Part shown: in pieces, positions 53,189-64,000 of the stretch
How the letters are laid out: each line of letters starts with the position of its first letter
Position numbering within the stretch: position 1 is the stretch's first letter
Assembly: GCA_039090855.1 (NCBI GenBank)
Contig: CM077011.1
Location: 21,081,001 to 21,145,000, forward strand
Length of the DNA: 64,000 bases
Direction: 5' to 3'
Source of the DNA: Macrothele yani
Lineage: Eukaryota; Arthropoda; Arachnida; Araneae; Macrothelidae
Program-made: the position numbers and the translations under genes
Notes under the pieces: model-generated
Databases searched by the model: none
What the model was told of the DNA's origin: nothing
The model's input: only the letters and a program-made list of their open reading frames with translations

Positions 53189-55985
53189 ATCATCATCATC
53201 ATTGTCAACCATTATCAATCCACTGCTGGACGAAGGTCTCCCCAAGTTTCCTCCACAACGGTCTGTCTTGTGCCAGTCTCCTCCATGTCACTCCCGCATA
53301 TTTACGAATTTCATCCACCCATCTCCCATGTGGTCTTTTTCTGGGTCTTTTCCTGTCCCTTGGAATCCAATCTAAAATTTCGGCTGTCCATCTATGGTCT
53401 GTCCTTCTGGCAGTATGTCCAGCCCATTGCCATTTCAGGGATTTAACCCTGATCATGATGTCTTCCACTCTCGTCATTTTTCGGATCCACGAGTTTCTCT
53501 TCTTATCTCTCCTGGTTATACCAAGCATGCACCTCTCCATGCTTCTTTGAGTTGTCTGCAGCCTTTGTATGTCTCTTTTAGTTAAGGTCCACGTCTCTGC
53601 ACCATACGTAAGCACTGGAAGGAATGCATTGATCAAACACTTTTCTTTTAAGACATAATGGCATATTGCTCTTGAAAATTATGCTGTTTCTTCCAAAAGC
53701 TCTCCAGGCAAGTTTTGTACGCCGATTAATTTCTTCATCAATGTGACCCTCACTTGATATCTGCTGTCCAAGATAAACATACGTATCTGTTATCTCCAGT
53801 TTTTCTCCATCAATCGATAAATCTTCATTTCTTGTAAAAGCATTGAACATCACTTTTGTCTTCTGAAAGTTCATTTTTAATCCCACTTCTTTACTCTTGT
53901 CAGCAAGTTCCTGGATCATACTCTGCAGCTCTGATGGGGTAGTTGCAAAAATGACTACGTCATCAGCAAAACGAAGGTGGGTTAGATAATCTCCATTAAT
54001 CTTTATCCCTTTGTTTTCCCAGTTCAGTGATTGAAAGACATTTTCCAATGTGGCATTAAAGAGCTTCGGAGATATGGTGTCACCTTGTCTCACTCCCTTT
54101 CCAATTTTTATGTGTGTTGTATTTTCAAACAGCCGAATCTTTGCACTTGCATTTTCATAGATGTTATTAATAATATTAATGTATGCATCTTCAATACCGC
54201 AGGATTTCAGAGCCGTGGTAACTGCTGATGGTTTCACCGAATCAAAGGCTTTTTCATAATCGATAAAAGCCATGCACAATGGAAGTTCATATTCCCTCGC
54301 TCTTTCAATTAGTTCTCTCAGTACGTGGATATGATCTATTGTGCTGTAGCCACTCCTGAATCCAGCTTGTTCTCTCGGTTGAGCCATGTCCAGTGTTACC
54401 TTCAAGCGGTGTGAAAGAACTTTAGTGAAGATTTTATAAACCACTGATAGGAGGCTGATAGGTCTGTAGTTCCTGAGATCCTCAATGTCACCTTTTTTAT
54501 GTAGCAGGATCATTGTAGCATTGTTCCAATCCTCAGGAATCTTCCCTTCATTAAGGCATCGAGTGAAAATTTGGGCGAGTACTGTTTCGATTTCTCCACT
54601 TGCTTCTTGTATGATGTCTATAGTAATTCCATCTTCTCCTGGAGCTTTCCCCCGCTTCATGTTCTTGATTGCATGAGCAACTTCTGCTGGGAGGACTGGA
54701 AGAACTCTGGTACCTTTCATGATGTCTGGAGTACATGTATCATCCCTTTCATATAATTTGGAGTAGAAATCTTTCACTCTTGTCAAAATTTCGCCTCTAT
54801 TTCTTGTTATAGAACCATCTTCTTTTCTCAGAGCCATAATCTGTTTTCTTCCCTTACTGAGATGTCCCTTTGCTATCTTAAGGCTTTGGTTGTTTTCAAT
54901 TGCTTTCCTCACTAGCTCACAGTTGAATTTCCTTACGTCTTCAGTGATACTTTTTCGTGTTGTCTTGCATAGCTCTATATATTCCACTTTGGAAGTCACA
55001 TCTTCTTTAGTTGTCCTCATCTCTCTTCTTTTTTGCATCAACATTTTGGTTTTCCTGATAATTTGTTCACATGCAACTTGTTCTTAGACCCAGCTAATTT
55101 TGTTGCTGTTTCCATTAGAGCTTTGGTTACTTTTCTGTTAACTTCCGAAATATCCACTTCTTCCGATGTTAGGCCTTCTAAAGCAGAGAATCTGTTCTTC
55201 AGTTCCAACTTGAAAGTATTATGGTGTTTTTTAAGGTTGGTTATGTCAATACATTTTGTTTGTCTTATGAGCTTGCCACGTTCCAGTTTAGTGTTGAGGT
55301 GCATCTTACATCTCACCAATCTATGGTCACTACCTGTGTTGAACTTGTTCAGCACACTGCAGTCTTCGATGACGAATTTTTTGTTACACATAATAAAATC
55401 AATTTCACTTGTCGTTCCAATTGGATGTCTCCATGTCCATTTCCTGTGTGGCTTTTTCTTGAAAAAGGAGTTCAAGATGAAAAATCCTTCTGCCTCTGCA
55501 AACTCAACGAGAGTATTTCCACGCTGGTTTCTGTTGCCGTGACCGAATTTACCTACTGAAGTTTCATTCTGTTGCCGTTGCCCTATTTTTGCATTGAAAT
55601 CTCCCATAATTATCTTCAAGTGCTGCTTACCTTTATTATTTAGATGACGAATTTCCTCATAAAATTCTTCAATTTCTTCTTCAGGATGACTTGTGGTGGG
55701 TGCATAAGTTTGAATAATCTGAGCCTGGTATCTTCTCGATAGTTGGATAACGAGTCGTGCAGCTCTGTCAGAGGAACTTTCAACTTCTACCACTTTATCC
55801 TTCAATTTCTTGTTTATTATAAATCCAACACCACTAGTTCTGCCAGTATCTGTCCCACGATAATAGAAGAGATGTCCACTTTTCAGTTCAATGAGATCTT
55901 CTCCTTTTCTCCTTACCTCACTTAGCCCGACGATGTCCCACTTGATCCTTTGTAGTTCCTCTTCCAATTCAAGAAGCCTTATATA
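53189..55985 (-). mobile_element. RTE non-LTR retrotransposon, longest copy
   Basis: About 2.8 kb on the minus strand. The 3' end at 53189 is a run of ATC/GAT trinucleotides, a common RTE tail, preceded by TGGATTGATAATGGTTGACA. The 5' end stops inside the endonuclease domain next to a (TA)n run (55981). At least five other pieces of the same family lie in the window (32313, 32511, 32756, 36085, 59256). Confidence 0.92.
53205..55980 (-). pseudogene. RTE ORF2: AP endonuclease + reverse transcriptase, two frameshifts
   Basis: The N-terminal part (55967 down to 55038) is an apurinic-type endonuclease: IKWDIVGLSEVRRKGEDLIE (catalytic Glu region), IIMGDFNAKIG, KWTWRHPIGTTSEIDFIM and NTGSDHRLV. The first ~20 residues of the domain are missing. 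The RT follows (55044 to 53578): GKAPGEDGITIDII, NYRPISLLSVVYKIFTK, MAFIDYEKAFDSV (motif A), VRQGDTISPKLFN (motif B) and LRFADDVVIF (motif C, catalytic Asp pair intact). The C-terminus LTYGAETWTLTKRDIQRLQT...ILDWIPRDRKRPRKRPHGRW is reached by a frameshift near 53625, where one extra base is present compared with the copy at 33190. A second frameshift lies near 55070. The protein nicks target DNA and primes cDNA synthesis there. This copy cannot make the full protein. Confidence 0.94.
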
Positions 55986-56003
55986 TATATATATATTTCA
56001 TTT

Positions 56004-56220
56004 TTTTTTTTTGCTTGGGGATTCAACGATGACTGTAAGGAACTCGCTGGGCTATTAGCAGTTGCCGGTTCCTAATTTAGGGCTACTAGTTCCAGGAAAG
56101 GGAGAGAGTCAGTGCCGTAAGTCAAACAAGACATCCGTGCTGCACCAGGATCCGAACATGGACCCATTACGGACGAATGGTTAGAAGCCACCGCTTAAAG
56201 CACTGCGCCACCTGGACGAC
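56004..56220 (-). mobile_element. SINE-A copy beside the RTE 5' end
   Basis: Begins with a T run (the poly(A) tail on its own strand), then GGATTCAACGATGACTGTAA, CCTAATTTAGGGCTACTAGT, the degraded B box CAGGATCCGAACATGG and the A-box region CACTGCGCCACCTGG. Only the TA run (55981-56003) separates it from the RTE. Confidence 0.8.
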
Positions 56221-58464
56221 GGAAGGGAAAATAACAAAATTAGTATTGTAGCTGCATCATGCGTCAAATTGAAAATTAATAAATCGTCTATTTGCATAGA
56301 GTCACAGACATTCAAACTACAAGCTCGCACTTATGACTACGAAGGTATAAGGCAGTGGAAAGCAACAAAGTTAATGTTGCATCTCCATAAGTTATCAAAT
56401 TGAGAAGTAATAGTACATTAGGATTGAAGCTCGCCCATCAAAACCACAAGCTTACGTAATATTATTAGGAATTTCCAAGCGACATTTCTGAACTAATACG
56501 CCACGTGTTGTTTAAGTATAAAAATATTTGAAAATGTTTGCAGAATTTCTCCGCTGCCGCTATGCGAATTACCTAAATTCATCAAATTTGCAAGTTCAGA
56601 ATAACAAAAGCATCATTTCAAACCAAATGGACACCGCATTCCATTAAACAGATTTTTCAGACTATCGTTAACATTTCTAACTTCGTATCAGTTCGGAAAT
56701 CTCTACCTCTCCGAAGATTAATCCTCGTTCCTCTTCGATGTTGCATCTGATTTTTTCATGTAAACTAACGGATAATAACTAAAGGCAAAGCAAAAGAAAT
56801 AAAATAACGCAACCAGAGATTCCGAATGATAAGTCCACTTCATTTTTATGAAGACAAAGTATGATCTGGGGTATTTTCTAAATCTGGAATCATTTAAATT
56901 CATTAAACTTTGGCGGGTATCTGTTACACGAAGGTACGATAAAAAAGTGCATGACAGGATATATAATTAATTTCTCATGTACAGAATCTTAACACTTATG
57001 TGAAACAAGGATTTGGGGACTTACGGCGACCGAGGATTGTGTTTGTCTTTAATGGCAGGTGTTTCATTTCCCAAAGGATTGACCTGAATTATGTGCAGAG
57101 GAAATTTACATTTACAGAAGAAGAGAGGGCAAAAAAAAGAATCATCGGACAGCAAAAAAGCAATCTTTAAGCGACAGCAGATCTCTCCGAAATTGATTGG
57201 TACATGTTCTTGCTTAATGGAGTTCGATGGAGCAACTGCAGCTTACCCTCCCCCACCTCACCCCAATGTGATGAATTTTGCGTGCTGCCAATTTCCGAAT
57301 GCGAGGTTTCAATGTCCGTTTACTTTGGAGTTTTAATTAAAACTCCCTTTAGTGTGAACGCGAAAAACTAAAGAAAAAGAAATGTGAGTTATATGCTTGC
57401 TGATCATGCTTCTTTGACGGATTTTCGCGACTTCGTTTTGTTTTGGGCTGATATTTGCTTTCAAAAGTGGAGTCATAACAAATAATCCCGAAAATCAGAA
57501 AAAAAAACCGACCAAAAAGAAGCGAAAAACCAAAAAAAGAGAATTTTCCCAGTAGTGTTGACATAAATATATGTTCAGAGATTAACCACGAGACATGTAG
57601 ATGTATACGAGTTTATTCAATCCTCAGGACACTTCTCAGGTTAAAAGAAGAACAAAATGTTTTAAAGAAAATCCCATGACATATGGCATTCTGTGAACTT
57701 TTTCCCTGAATGTGAGAAATTTAAAGGAATACAGTAGCAGATTTATGAGATTTATATTTATCAATAAGTTTATTTCTTTTTCGTTGTATCCTTTATTTCT
57801 GACTATGTTTTTATGCAGTTTATTTCAATGCAATATGAGATATGGTAGCAACCAATTGAAATAACACGGGATGAACATCACGTGAACATCTATGATCGAT
57901 ACTCACCATACGGAAGCTGATTTCATATTTATTTTAAGAAGAGTCGCTGATGATGGCTGGTACGACTCAGGAGAAATGCACACACGTGAACTGTGAAGTT
58001 TAACAATTTTTTTTCTGGAACCGAGCATGCGATAAAGACGGACGAAGAATTATGTTTCTAATTAAAACGTCCAAATGTGTTATTTTTGTTTCTGACTTTA
58101 GTGTACATATGTGGAAGAAAAATAAATGCGGAAGGATTCATTAGACGATAGACCCTGATGCTAAAGCGGAGGTGAGAAAAAAAAATTATTGTTATGGATT
58201 GTAGTTGTTTTTAATTATTATCGCAGACGCTTTAGCCTAGACTAGTCAAACATTTTAATGCCTAAACCATACCTGAAACACATATTAATCTAATAAACAT
58301 ACATTATTACATTGGTGTCCAATAGTTAAGCATAATTCAAAACAAAATATATACTTTAGAACAAACAAAACGGGGAAGAAGGGTAATAAAGTAAATTACA
58401 CCTCGTAATATACGAATATGCAAATCATGATGCAATATTATATGACGAATGATAAAAATAGGCA
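56221..58464. other. Unannotated AT-rich sequence
   Basis: About 2.2 kb. Open frames up to 81 codons (57091-57336) lack any motif. No repeat shared with the rest of the window was noticed. Confidence 0.5.
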
Positions 58465-58872
58465 TAAATGGCGAAGGTGGAGTTGAGAAAGAGTTGCGAT
58501 AATGCGGTGGAATTGAGAAAGAGCTGCAAAAATCTTGGAGTTGAAAAAGAGCTGCAAAAATGGTGGAGCTGAGAAAGATCTGCAAAAATGGTGGAGTTGA
58601 GAAAAAGCTGCAAAAATGGTGGAGTTGGGAGCTGTAAAAAATGGTGCAGTTGAGAAAGAATTGCAAAAATGGTGGAGTTGAGAAAGAGCTGCAAAAACCT
58701 TGGTGTTGAGAAAGAGCTGCAAAATTGCTGGAGCTAAGAAAGAGCTGCAAAAGTGGTGGAGTTGAGAAAGAGCTGCAAAAATGGTGGAGCTGAGAAAGAG
58801 CTACAGAAATGGTGGAGTTGAGAAACAGCTGCAAAAATCTTGGAGTTGAGAAAGAGCTGCAAAAATGGTGTA
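58465..58872. repeat. 28-bp minisatellite, ~14 units
   Basis: Units of the form GGTGGAGTTGAGAAAGAGCT plus GCAAAAAT, period 28 bp, with a few shortened units. As with the 25-bp array, one strand is purine-rich and the period is not a multiple of 3, which opens long overlapping minus-strand frames (187, 94 and 89 codons, Ser/Phe/Leu-rich). I read these as repeat artefacts. Confidence 0.92.
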
Positions 58873-58894
58873 GAACGTACACTTGAGAACTCCC

Positions 58895-59190
58895 AGTCAA
58901 TTTTTTTTTATTTTTCGAAGCGCTGGAGAAGGGATTTTCTAATTTTTCCTCTCTCGCGGTGTGGAAATAACATCACACCATTGCGAGATTTTGAACGGCC
59001 GGGTCATCTGGGAAGTTCAGGCGCCATTATAACGAAGTAAATTTCTCCAACATTTTTGTCCACGCTGGGGCTCGAACCCGGGTCCCCTCATTCCGGAATA
59101 AGTCACTCTACCAATTGAACTACGCTAACGTTCGTTCTGACTGCTATCTGCCTTTATGTCGTGTGCGTCCTGCTGGGCAGGTACGTCACA
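58895..59190 (-). mobile_element. SINE-B copy 3, full span
   Basis: Reverse complement of the unit at 11990: tRNA-like block with TAGTTCAATTGGTAGAGTGA and GGGTTCGAGCCC, body CAAAATCTCGCAATGGTGTG, and an A-rich tail at the left edge (seen as T's near 58900). It confirms that SINE-B is dispersed and sets its length at about 295 bp. Confidence 0.8.
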
Positions 59191-59255
59191 ACACGTTTCG
59201 TTATGTTTAACTTTTCGACAGCAGTGTATTTCCAAGATATTCAATGTTTCTCATA

Positions 59256-59745
59256 TTTTCATCATCATCATTGTCAGCCATTATTAATCCACTGCTGGAT
59301 GAAGGTTTCCTGAAGTTTCTCCTACAACTGTCTGTCTTGAGCCTGTCTTTTCCATGTTACCCCAGCATGTATTCGAATTTCATCCATACATCTCCCATGT
59401 GGTCTTTTGTTGGTCTTTCTGTTTCTTAGAATCCAGTCTAAAATTTCTGTTGTCCATCGGTTGTCCGTTCTTCTGGCAACATGCCCAGCCCATTGTCATT
59501 TCAGAGATTTTAGTCTGATTATGATGTCTTCCACAATTGTCATTCTTTTTATCCACCAGTTCCTCTTCTTATCTTTCCTGGTTGCACGAAGAACGAATCT
59601 CTCCATGCTTCTTTCAGTTGTCTGTAGCCTTTGTATGTCTTTTTTACAACAGGTCCATGTCTCTGCTCCATACGTCAGAACTAGAAGGATGCATTGATTA
59701 AACACTTTTCTTTTAAGACATAATGGTGTAATGCTCTAGAAATAG
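59256..59745 (-). mobile_element. RTE 3' fragment (5'-truncated)
   Basis: An ATCATCATCATTGTC tail, then a match to the RTE C-terminal coding end, including LTYGAETWTCCKKDIQRLQT and ERSMERFVLRATRKDKKRN. The match fades near 59745 at TTCTTTTAAGACATAATGG. Several substitutions and stops make it an older copy. Confidence 0.87.
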
Positions 59746-60921
59746 TCCATCTGCTGAGGACTGAGGGCCAACAAGATTTCAGTTTTGAAATCATCTTGGG
59801 GGGTTTGGACATAACTCACCACGCTCTCCAAGCGGGTTCGTGTACCACATATCTTACATAACGAAAAACCAAAGTAGATTACATGCAGTGAACCAAAATA
59901 TTCTTCACGTAAAGTTGCAGCAGGGTGGTGAATTTTATGTTTCTCTGTTATTTCAGTTTCAGCGTTACTACTGCCGTGGGGAGGGGATACAAACTCAGTG
60001 GCTGCGAGAAAAAAATTATAATTTTCTAAGAGCAGTTTTCAAGTAAATAAAATCCTTTTCGAGAACTTTCTTAATGTTTCAGAAAAAATTGAGTCGCTGA
60101 AAATGTTTTCCCTATAATACAAAAATATAACAGCGAAGTCACGGACAATTCATACAAGATTATAAAATTTGAAACACTGAAGCGGGAAAAAAGGCCAAAA
60201 ATAACTTTTTGTGCTAAAATATGTATCATTTGAATCTAAAATTCAGGGTTCTATATCTCAGAATAAAAAAAATTGGTATCCGAGATATAAAACTTTAGAC
60301 TCAAATTTATTGAAGACATATCAAAGGAAAGCAACCGGTTTGGGATTTTCCTGACATAGTATGAAATAAAATGGTTAAAAGCAACAAGAGACAGGAAGTC
60401 ACAGATTTTCGCTCCTCCAGTTATCATGGTGAAGAGCGGTTTGTCAAAGGGTACTTCTGAATCTTTTCTGAAGATCACTTTTTCTTCAATGCATTGTTGT
60501 ATCTTTAACAACAAAATCGACTAAAAAAAACGTGATGGAGCTTCAATTTCGAACCGAGTGTCACTTTTTCTCTGAAACGCTTCAGACGTTGTACAAAGCT
60601 CACTTTCCTCCTAATCGAGGATTTCGTTCTGTACTTTAAAAACTGTTATGAATTAATCATCAATGCTGTGATGGAAAGTTTGTTTCATCAGATTTAAATG
60701 TACTGTAAATAACTATTATTCTATTTAAAATCCAAGTGTGATAATTGTGTTAGGGATTAATTTGTCTATTGTTGAAAAGAGCAGCCAGAGCTTATTACAA
60801 CGAAAGCTTTGCAGATAACCAAGAGCACAAGCACTAGAGAATCGCTATGCATTTACGTGATAACATGCCGCACCTATAATTTTTCAATGCGTTTATTTCT
60901 TCATCGAAGCAAATTTTTCAA
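59746..60921. other. Unannotated AT-rich sequence
   Basis: About 1.2 kb without a recognisable gene, RNA or shared repeat. Confidence 0.5.
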
Positions 60922-62990
60922 TTTTTTACGCTTTCCAACTGTAGGTTGAAGAAGCGTATATGCTCCAGCTTTTTCCGTCCGTCTGTCCGTCCGTCTGTCC
61001 GTCCGTCCGTCTGTCGGCACGATACCTCACGTAAAAATGGTCCGATTTCGATGAAATTTTAGTATGTGGTAGGGGACCACCTGCGGAAGAAACCTATTGA
61101 AAATGGGTGAAGTGGGGTCACAGGTCACGACATAAGAGCGGAATCCATTCAATTGCCCTTATGCGTCATAACTTGCGTAAATATGGTTCGATTTCAATGA
61201 AATTTTAGTAGGTGGTAGGGGACCACCGGTAAACGAATCCTATTGAAAATGGGTGAAGTGGGGTCAAAGGTCACGACATAGGAGCGGGACGCATTCCATT
61301 GCCCTTATGCGTCATAAGGTGCGTAAAAATGGTGCGATTTCGATGAAATTTTAGTATGTGGTAGGGGACCACCTGGAGAGGAACCACGTTGAAAATGGGA
61401 CAAATCAAGTCAAAGGTCAGGACATAGGTTCGGGATCCATTACATTGCCCTTATCCCACACAATTAAGGTGGACGTCAAGTAATTTTGCTTCGTATATTT
61501 CCAATGGAAAACCTTTTCTATACATTTCCTTCACAATTAGTGTGTTCCCAAGGATAGAAATATAAACATCGATTAAATAACTTCATACTATAAATTGGAA
61601 TACTTAACATTTTCTAAAACATACGCATAATTATATCAAAAAACAATAACGTTTCCTTTGGTGGTGTTGAAACCAGAAAAAAGATGACGCGACCTGTACT
61701 TTGGTGACGTCAGTGGACAAATAAATGTTGGATTGCATAATTACGGTTTAGAAAACATTATCACGGTTATGGTTTAAAAAATATTAAGTATTCCAAGTTA
61801 TGAAATGAAGCTATTTTAATCGATGTTAAAATTTTCATTCTTGGGAACGCATTAATTGTGAACAAAATGTGTACAGAAGTTTTTCCATTGGAAGTATAGG
61901 AAGAAAAATTACTTGACAGCCACCTTAAAGTAGCAATTATTGTATGTATGTATGTACATTTTATTTTGAAAACGGCACTAAGAATATTGATGAAAGTCGT
62001 TAACCTACCGTTTTCTGGTACTAGAAATCGATTTAGCTTGATCTCGACTTCAGGAGAATTCGTTTAGTGGGTTAAATAACCACCCCGAATTATAACGTTT
62101 TTAGTGTCATGGCGTCGTTCCATTAATGTTTCCAATGCTTAGAAATCTTATGACGTCACAATCTCGCGTTTGAGAATGTTGGCGCGCGGTCACACCATCT
62201 GTCTCATTACGTCACGCGTTGTGTGTGGATCCTATTAAAGTTTTATGACGCCATACTCTTGCCAGAAGATGGTCGCGATTCCCATCTGCTTCATTACGTC
62301 ACGCGTTGTGTGCGTATGTCCGCCCGCACGATAACTCGCGTAACAATCGTTCGATTTCGATGAAATTTTAGTATCTGGTAGGGTATCACCTGGGAAGGAA
62401 CCTTATTTAAAGTGAACAAAATGGGGTGAAAAGTCAGTACATTGGAGCGGGATCCATTCCAATGCTATTATGCGTCATAACTAACGTTAAAAAGGCTCGA
62501 TTTTGATGAAATTTTAGTATGTGGTAGGAGACCACCTGGCCACAAACCCTATTGAAAATGGGCGAAATGGGGTCAAAGGTCAGGACATAGGAGCGGAATC
62601 ACTTCCATCGCCATTATGCGTCATAACTTACGTAAAAATGTTTCGATTTGGATGAAATGTTAGTATGTTGTAGGGACCTGCCTGGGGACGAATTCTATTG
62701 AAAACGGGCGAAATGGGGTCAAAGATTAGGACACAGGAGCGGGGTCTATTCCGTAGCCCTTATGCATCATAACTTACTTAAAAATTCATCGATTGCGACA
62801 AAACTTTATCATGTTATTTCGGAGGTATACCGAACCGGTTCTGTTGAATATCATCGATATGGGATCAAGGGTCAGGGCACAGGACCGAGATTTATTCCAC
62901 AGCCATTATTCTCATAACTTGAGTAATGATTTCTGGTATGTTGGAAAGCGTATTATAATCAATGCATCGCATGATTTTACAAACTTGTTT
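60922..62990 (+). mobile_element. Tandem-repeat element, copy C
   Basis: Starts TTTTTTACGCTTTCCAACTG, then AGCGTATATGCTCCAGC, then a (GTCY)n run (60974-61016). Three units follow (DR1-like cores near 61112, 61260 exact and 61405), then the central segment with TTCTGGTACTAGAAATCGAT and TATGACGTCACAATCTCG, then four more units (exact core at 62569). It ends TATGTTGGAAAGCGTATTAT, with a further segment AATGCATCGCATGATTTTAC shared with copy A. The central segment is interrupted by the MITE at 61468-61924. Confidence 0.87.
61468..61924. mobile_element. TTAA-flanked MITE inside copy C
   Basis: 457 bp between TTAA at 61464-61467 and 61925-61928. The arms pair over roughly 150 bp: GGTGGACGTCAAGTAATTTT at the left against the inverse of AAAATTACTTGACAGCCACC at the right, and further in ACATCGATTAAA against TTTAATCGATGT. 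Copy B has the uninterrupted sequence ACTATTAAAGGAGCAATTC at the equivalent place (about 22688). TTAA targets are typical of piggyBac-like transposases. No coding region. Confidence 0.9.
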
Positions 62991-64000
62991 CTTAATACAT
63001 GTAACTTACGCTGACCTAAATCAATTCCTCTGCGTTAGAAATAAAACATCACGGTTTTGTACAATGTATATAAAATCTTACTAAAAAATAAAAATCTCTA
63101 ATAGTTTCGTTTTTTGTTTAGTACTTCTGAAGTAATACACGAATTCACTATTCTACAATGTTTTTTTCGCCAGGAAGTACTGTAAGCTTGCTATGAGAAG
63201 TTTAGTAACTCCTTTAGCACGAGTAACTGGAATATAGAGTAGAAAGGAAATCAGTGCACAACAGAGCTACCGTGATGCACATACCTTTCTCCCAAAGTGT
63301 TTCTGAAACTCAAAAAGTAATATTGGATAATGACTTTTTTTCTGCCCTTGTTCATTTACATATTTTATTTTTAAATGGTTCCTAATACTATTTCGGAAAA
63401 GTCCGTTTAAATGCATGTCATCTAACACTTGGAGAAAATTTAAATTTTGTCAGTAGAAAGCTAGAGAAAAAAGGAGAAGTAAAATGTTTTAGTTAATTGT
63501 ATTTCATATATCACCACTGATGGTCTCGTACTCTCAGTGCGTTCGGAGTGCTGTTAATTCAAAATCAAAGGTCACGGAGGGACTTTGGGTGTTAGCAATG
63601 GGAATTCACATTAAAATACATATATTTTTCAGAATTTTAATTTAAAATAGGTAAGTAGGAGATAAACTGATATAAAAACCGGGGAGGAGAACATTTTGAA
63701 GAAACAATGTGATTTTCAAGAGCAATTCTGCATTGCGTCTTAAACGGAAAGTGTTTAATCAATGCAAACTTTACAGTTCTTAGTTATTATTAGTGAACTT
63801 TAACTTAACAGCGGCTACGAACAATTCAAATAAGTATGGAAAGATGCACGCTGGGTGTAACTACAGCAAAATAGGAAGAACCCATGGACCTGGAATATGA
63901 CAAGTGTTAATGGCATGGTATTCAAAGTAAAGATCCTCAAATAGCAATGAGAACTAACCACCGCTTCAACATTGGAATACTGGACTTGTCACCAAGGAAG
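62991..64000. other. Unannotated AT-rich sequence
   Basis: About 1 kb to the window end with no recognisable gene or repeat. Confidence 0.5.

Noticed and set aside
58337..58900. 187-codon Phe/Ser-rich open frame
   Set aside because: It is produced by the 28-bp minisatellite. Overlapping frames read the same repeat.

Overview
This window is eukaryotic, AT-rich and almost entirely repetitive. The repeat set (Tc1/mariner DNA transposons, an RTE-type non-LTR retrotransposon, a Helentron-type rolling-circle element, a hAT-type MITE and several tRNA-derived SINEs) points to a metazoan. An arthropod, perhaps an arachnid, is my guess from the transposase flavours, but the sequence alone does not prove it. 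I found no convincing host protein-coding gene, tRNA, rRNA or CRISPR array. Every recognisable protein is a transposase or a reverse transcriptase, and each one carries at least one lesion.

Layout. 0-5.5 kb: SINE pieces and a 1.4-kb inverted-repeat element. 5.6-7.0 kb: a Tc1 copy with paired termini and one premature stop. 7-15.5 kb: SINEs, a 25-bp minisatellite, a tandem pair of a second SINE family and a 70-bp satellite. 15.6-21.1 kb: a nested stack in which a mariner is split by a 2-kb tandem-repeat element and by a LINE 3' fragment that itself holds a Tc1. 22.2-24.4 kb: a second copy of the tandem-repeat element abutting a Tc1 relic. 25.5-26.9 kb: a Helentron-like element. 27-30.4 kb: a Tc1 relic with a SINE inside, then a 53-bp minisatellite with a Tc1 inserted in it. 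32.3-37.6 kb: four RTE pieces with two Tc1-family elements. 38.6-39.8 kb: a SINE-in-SINE insertion and a tandemly amplified MITE. 40.3-42.2 kb: a decayed Tc1. 42.8-48.5 kb: an array of roughly 150-bp units with a mariner in it. 49.8-51.6 kb: a hAT-type MITE with a Tc1 inside. 52.4-52.8 kb: a 214-bp-arm foldback. 53.2-56.0 kb: the longest RTE copy. 58.5-59.7 kb: a 28-bp minisatellite, a SINE and an RTE tail. 60.9-63.0 kb: a third tandem-repeat element carrying a TTAA-flanked MITE.

The most distinctive content is a set of tandem-repeat elements whose units carry sequences resembling known transcription-factor sites: a DR1 nuclear-receptor-like 14-mer (three dispersed elements), a CTCF-like 13-mer (42.8-48.5 kb) and palindromic CREs (39.0-39.8 kb). 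Whether any protein binds them is inference. The repeats and the motifs are directly visible. SINE families are called A to D here for convenience only. 'Strand' for a SINE is the direction of its tRNA-like promoter.
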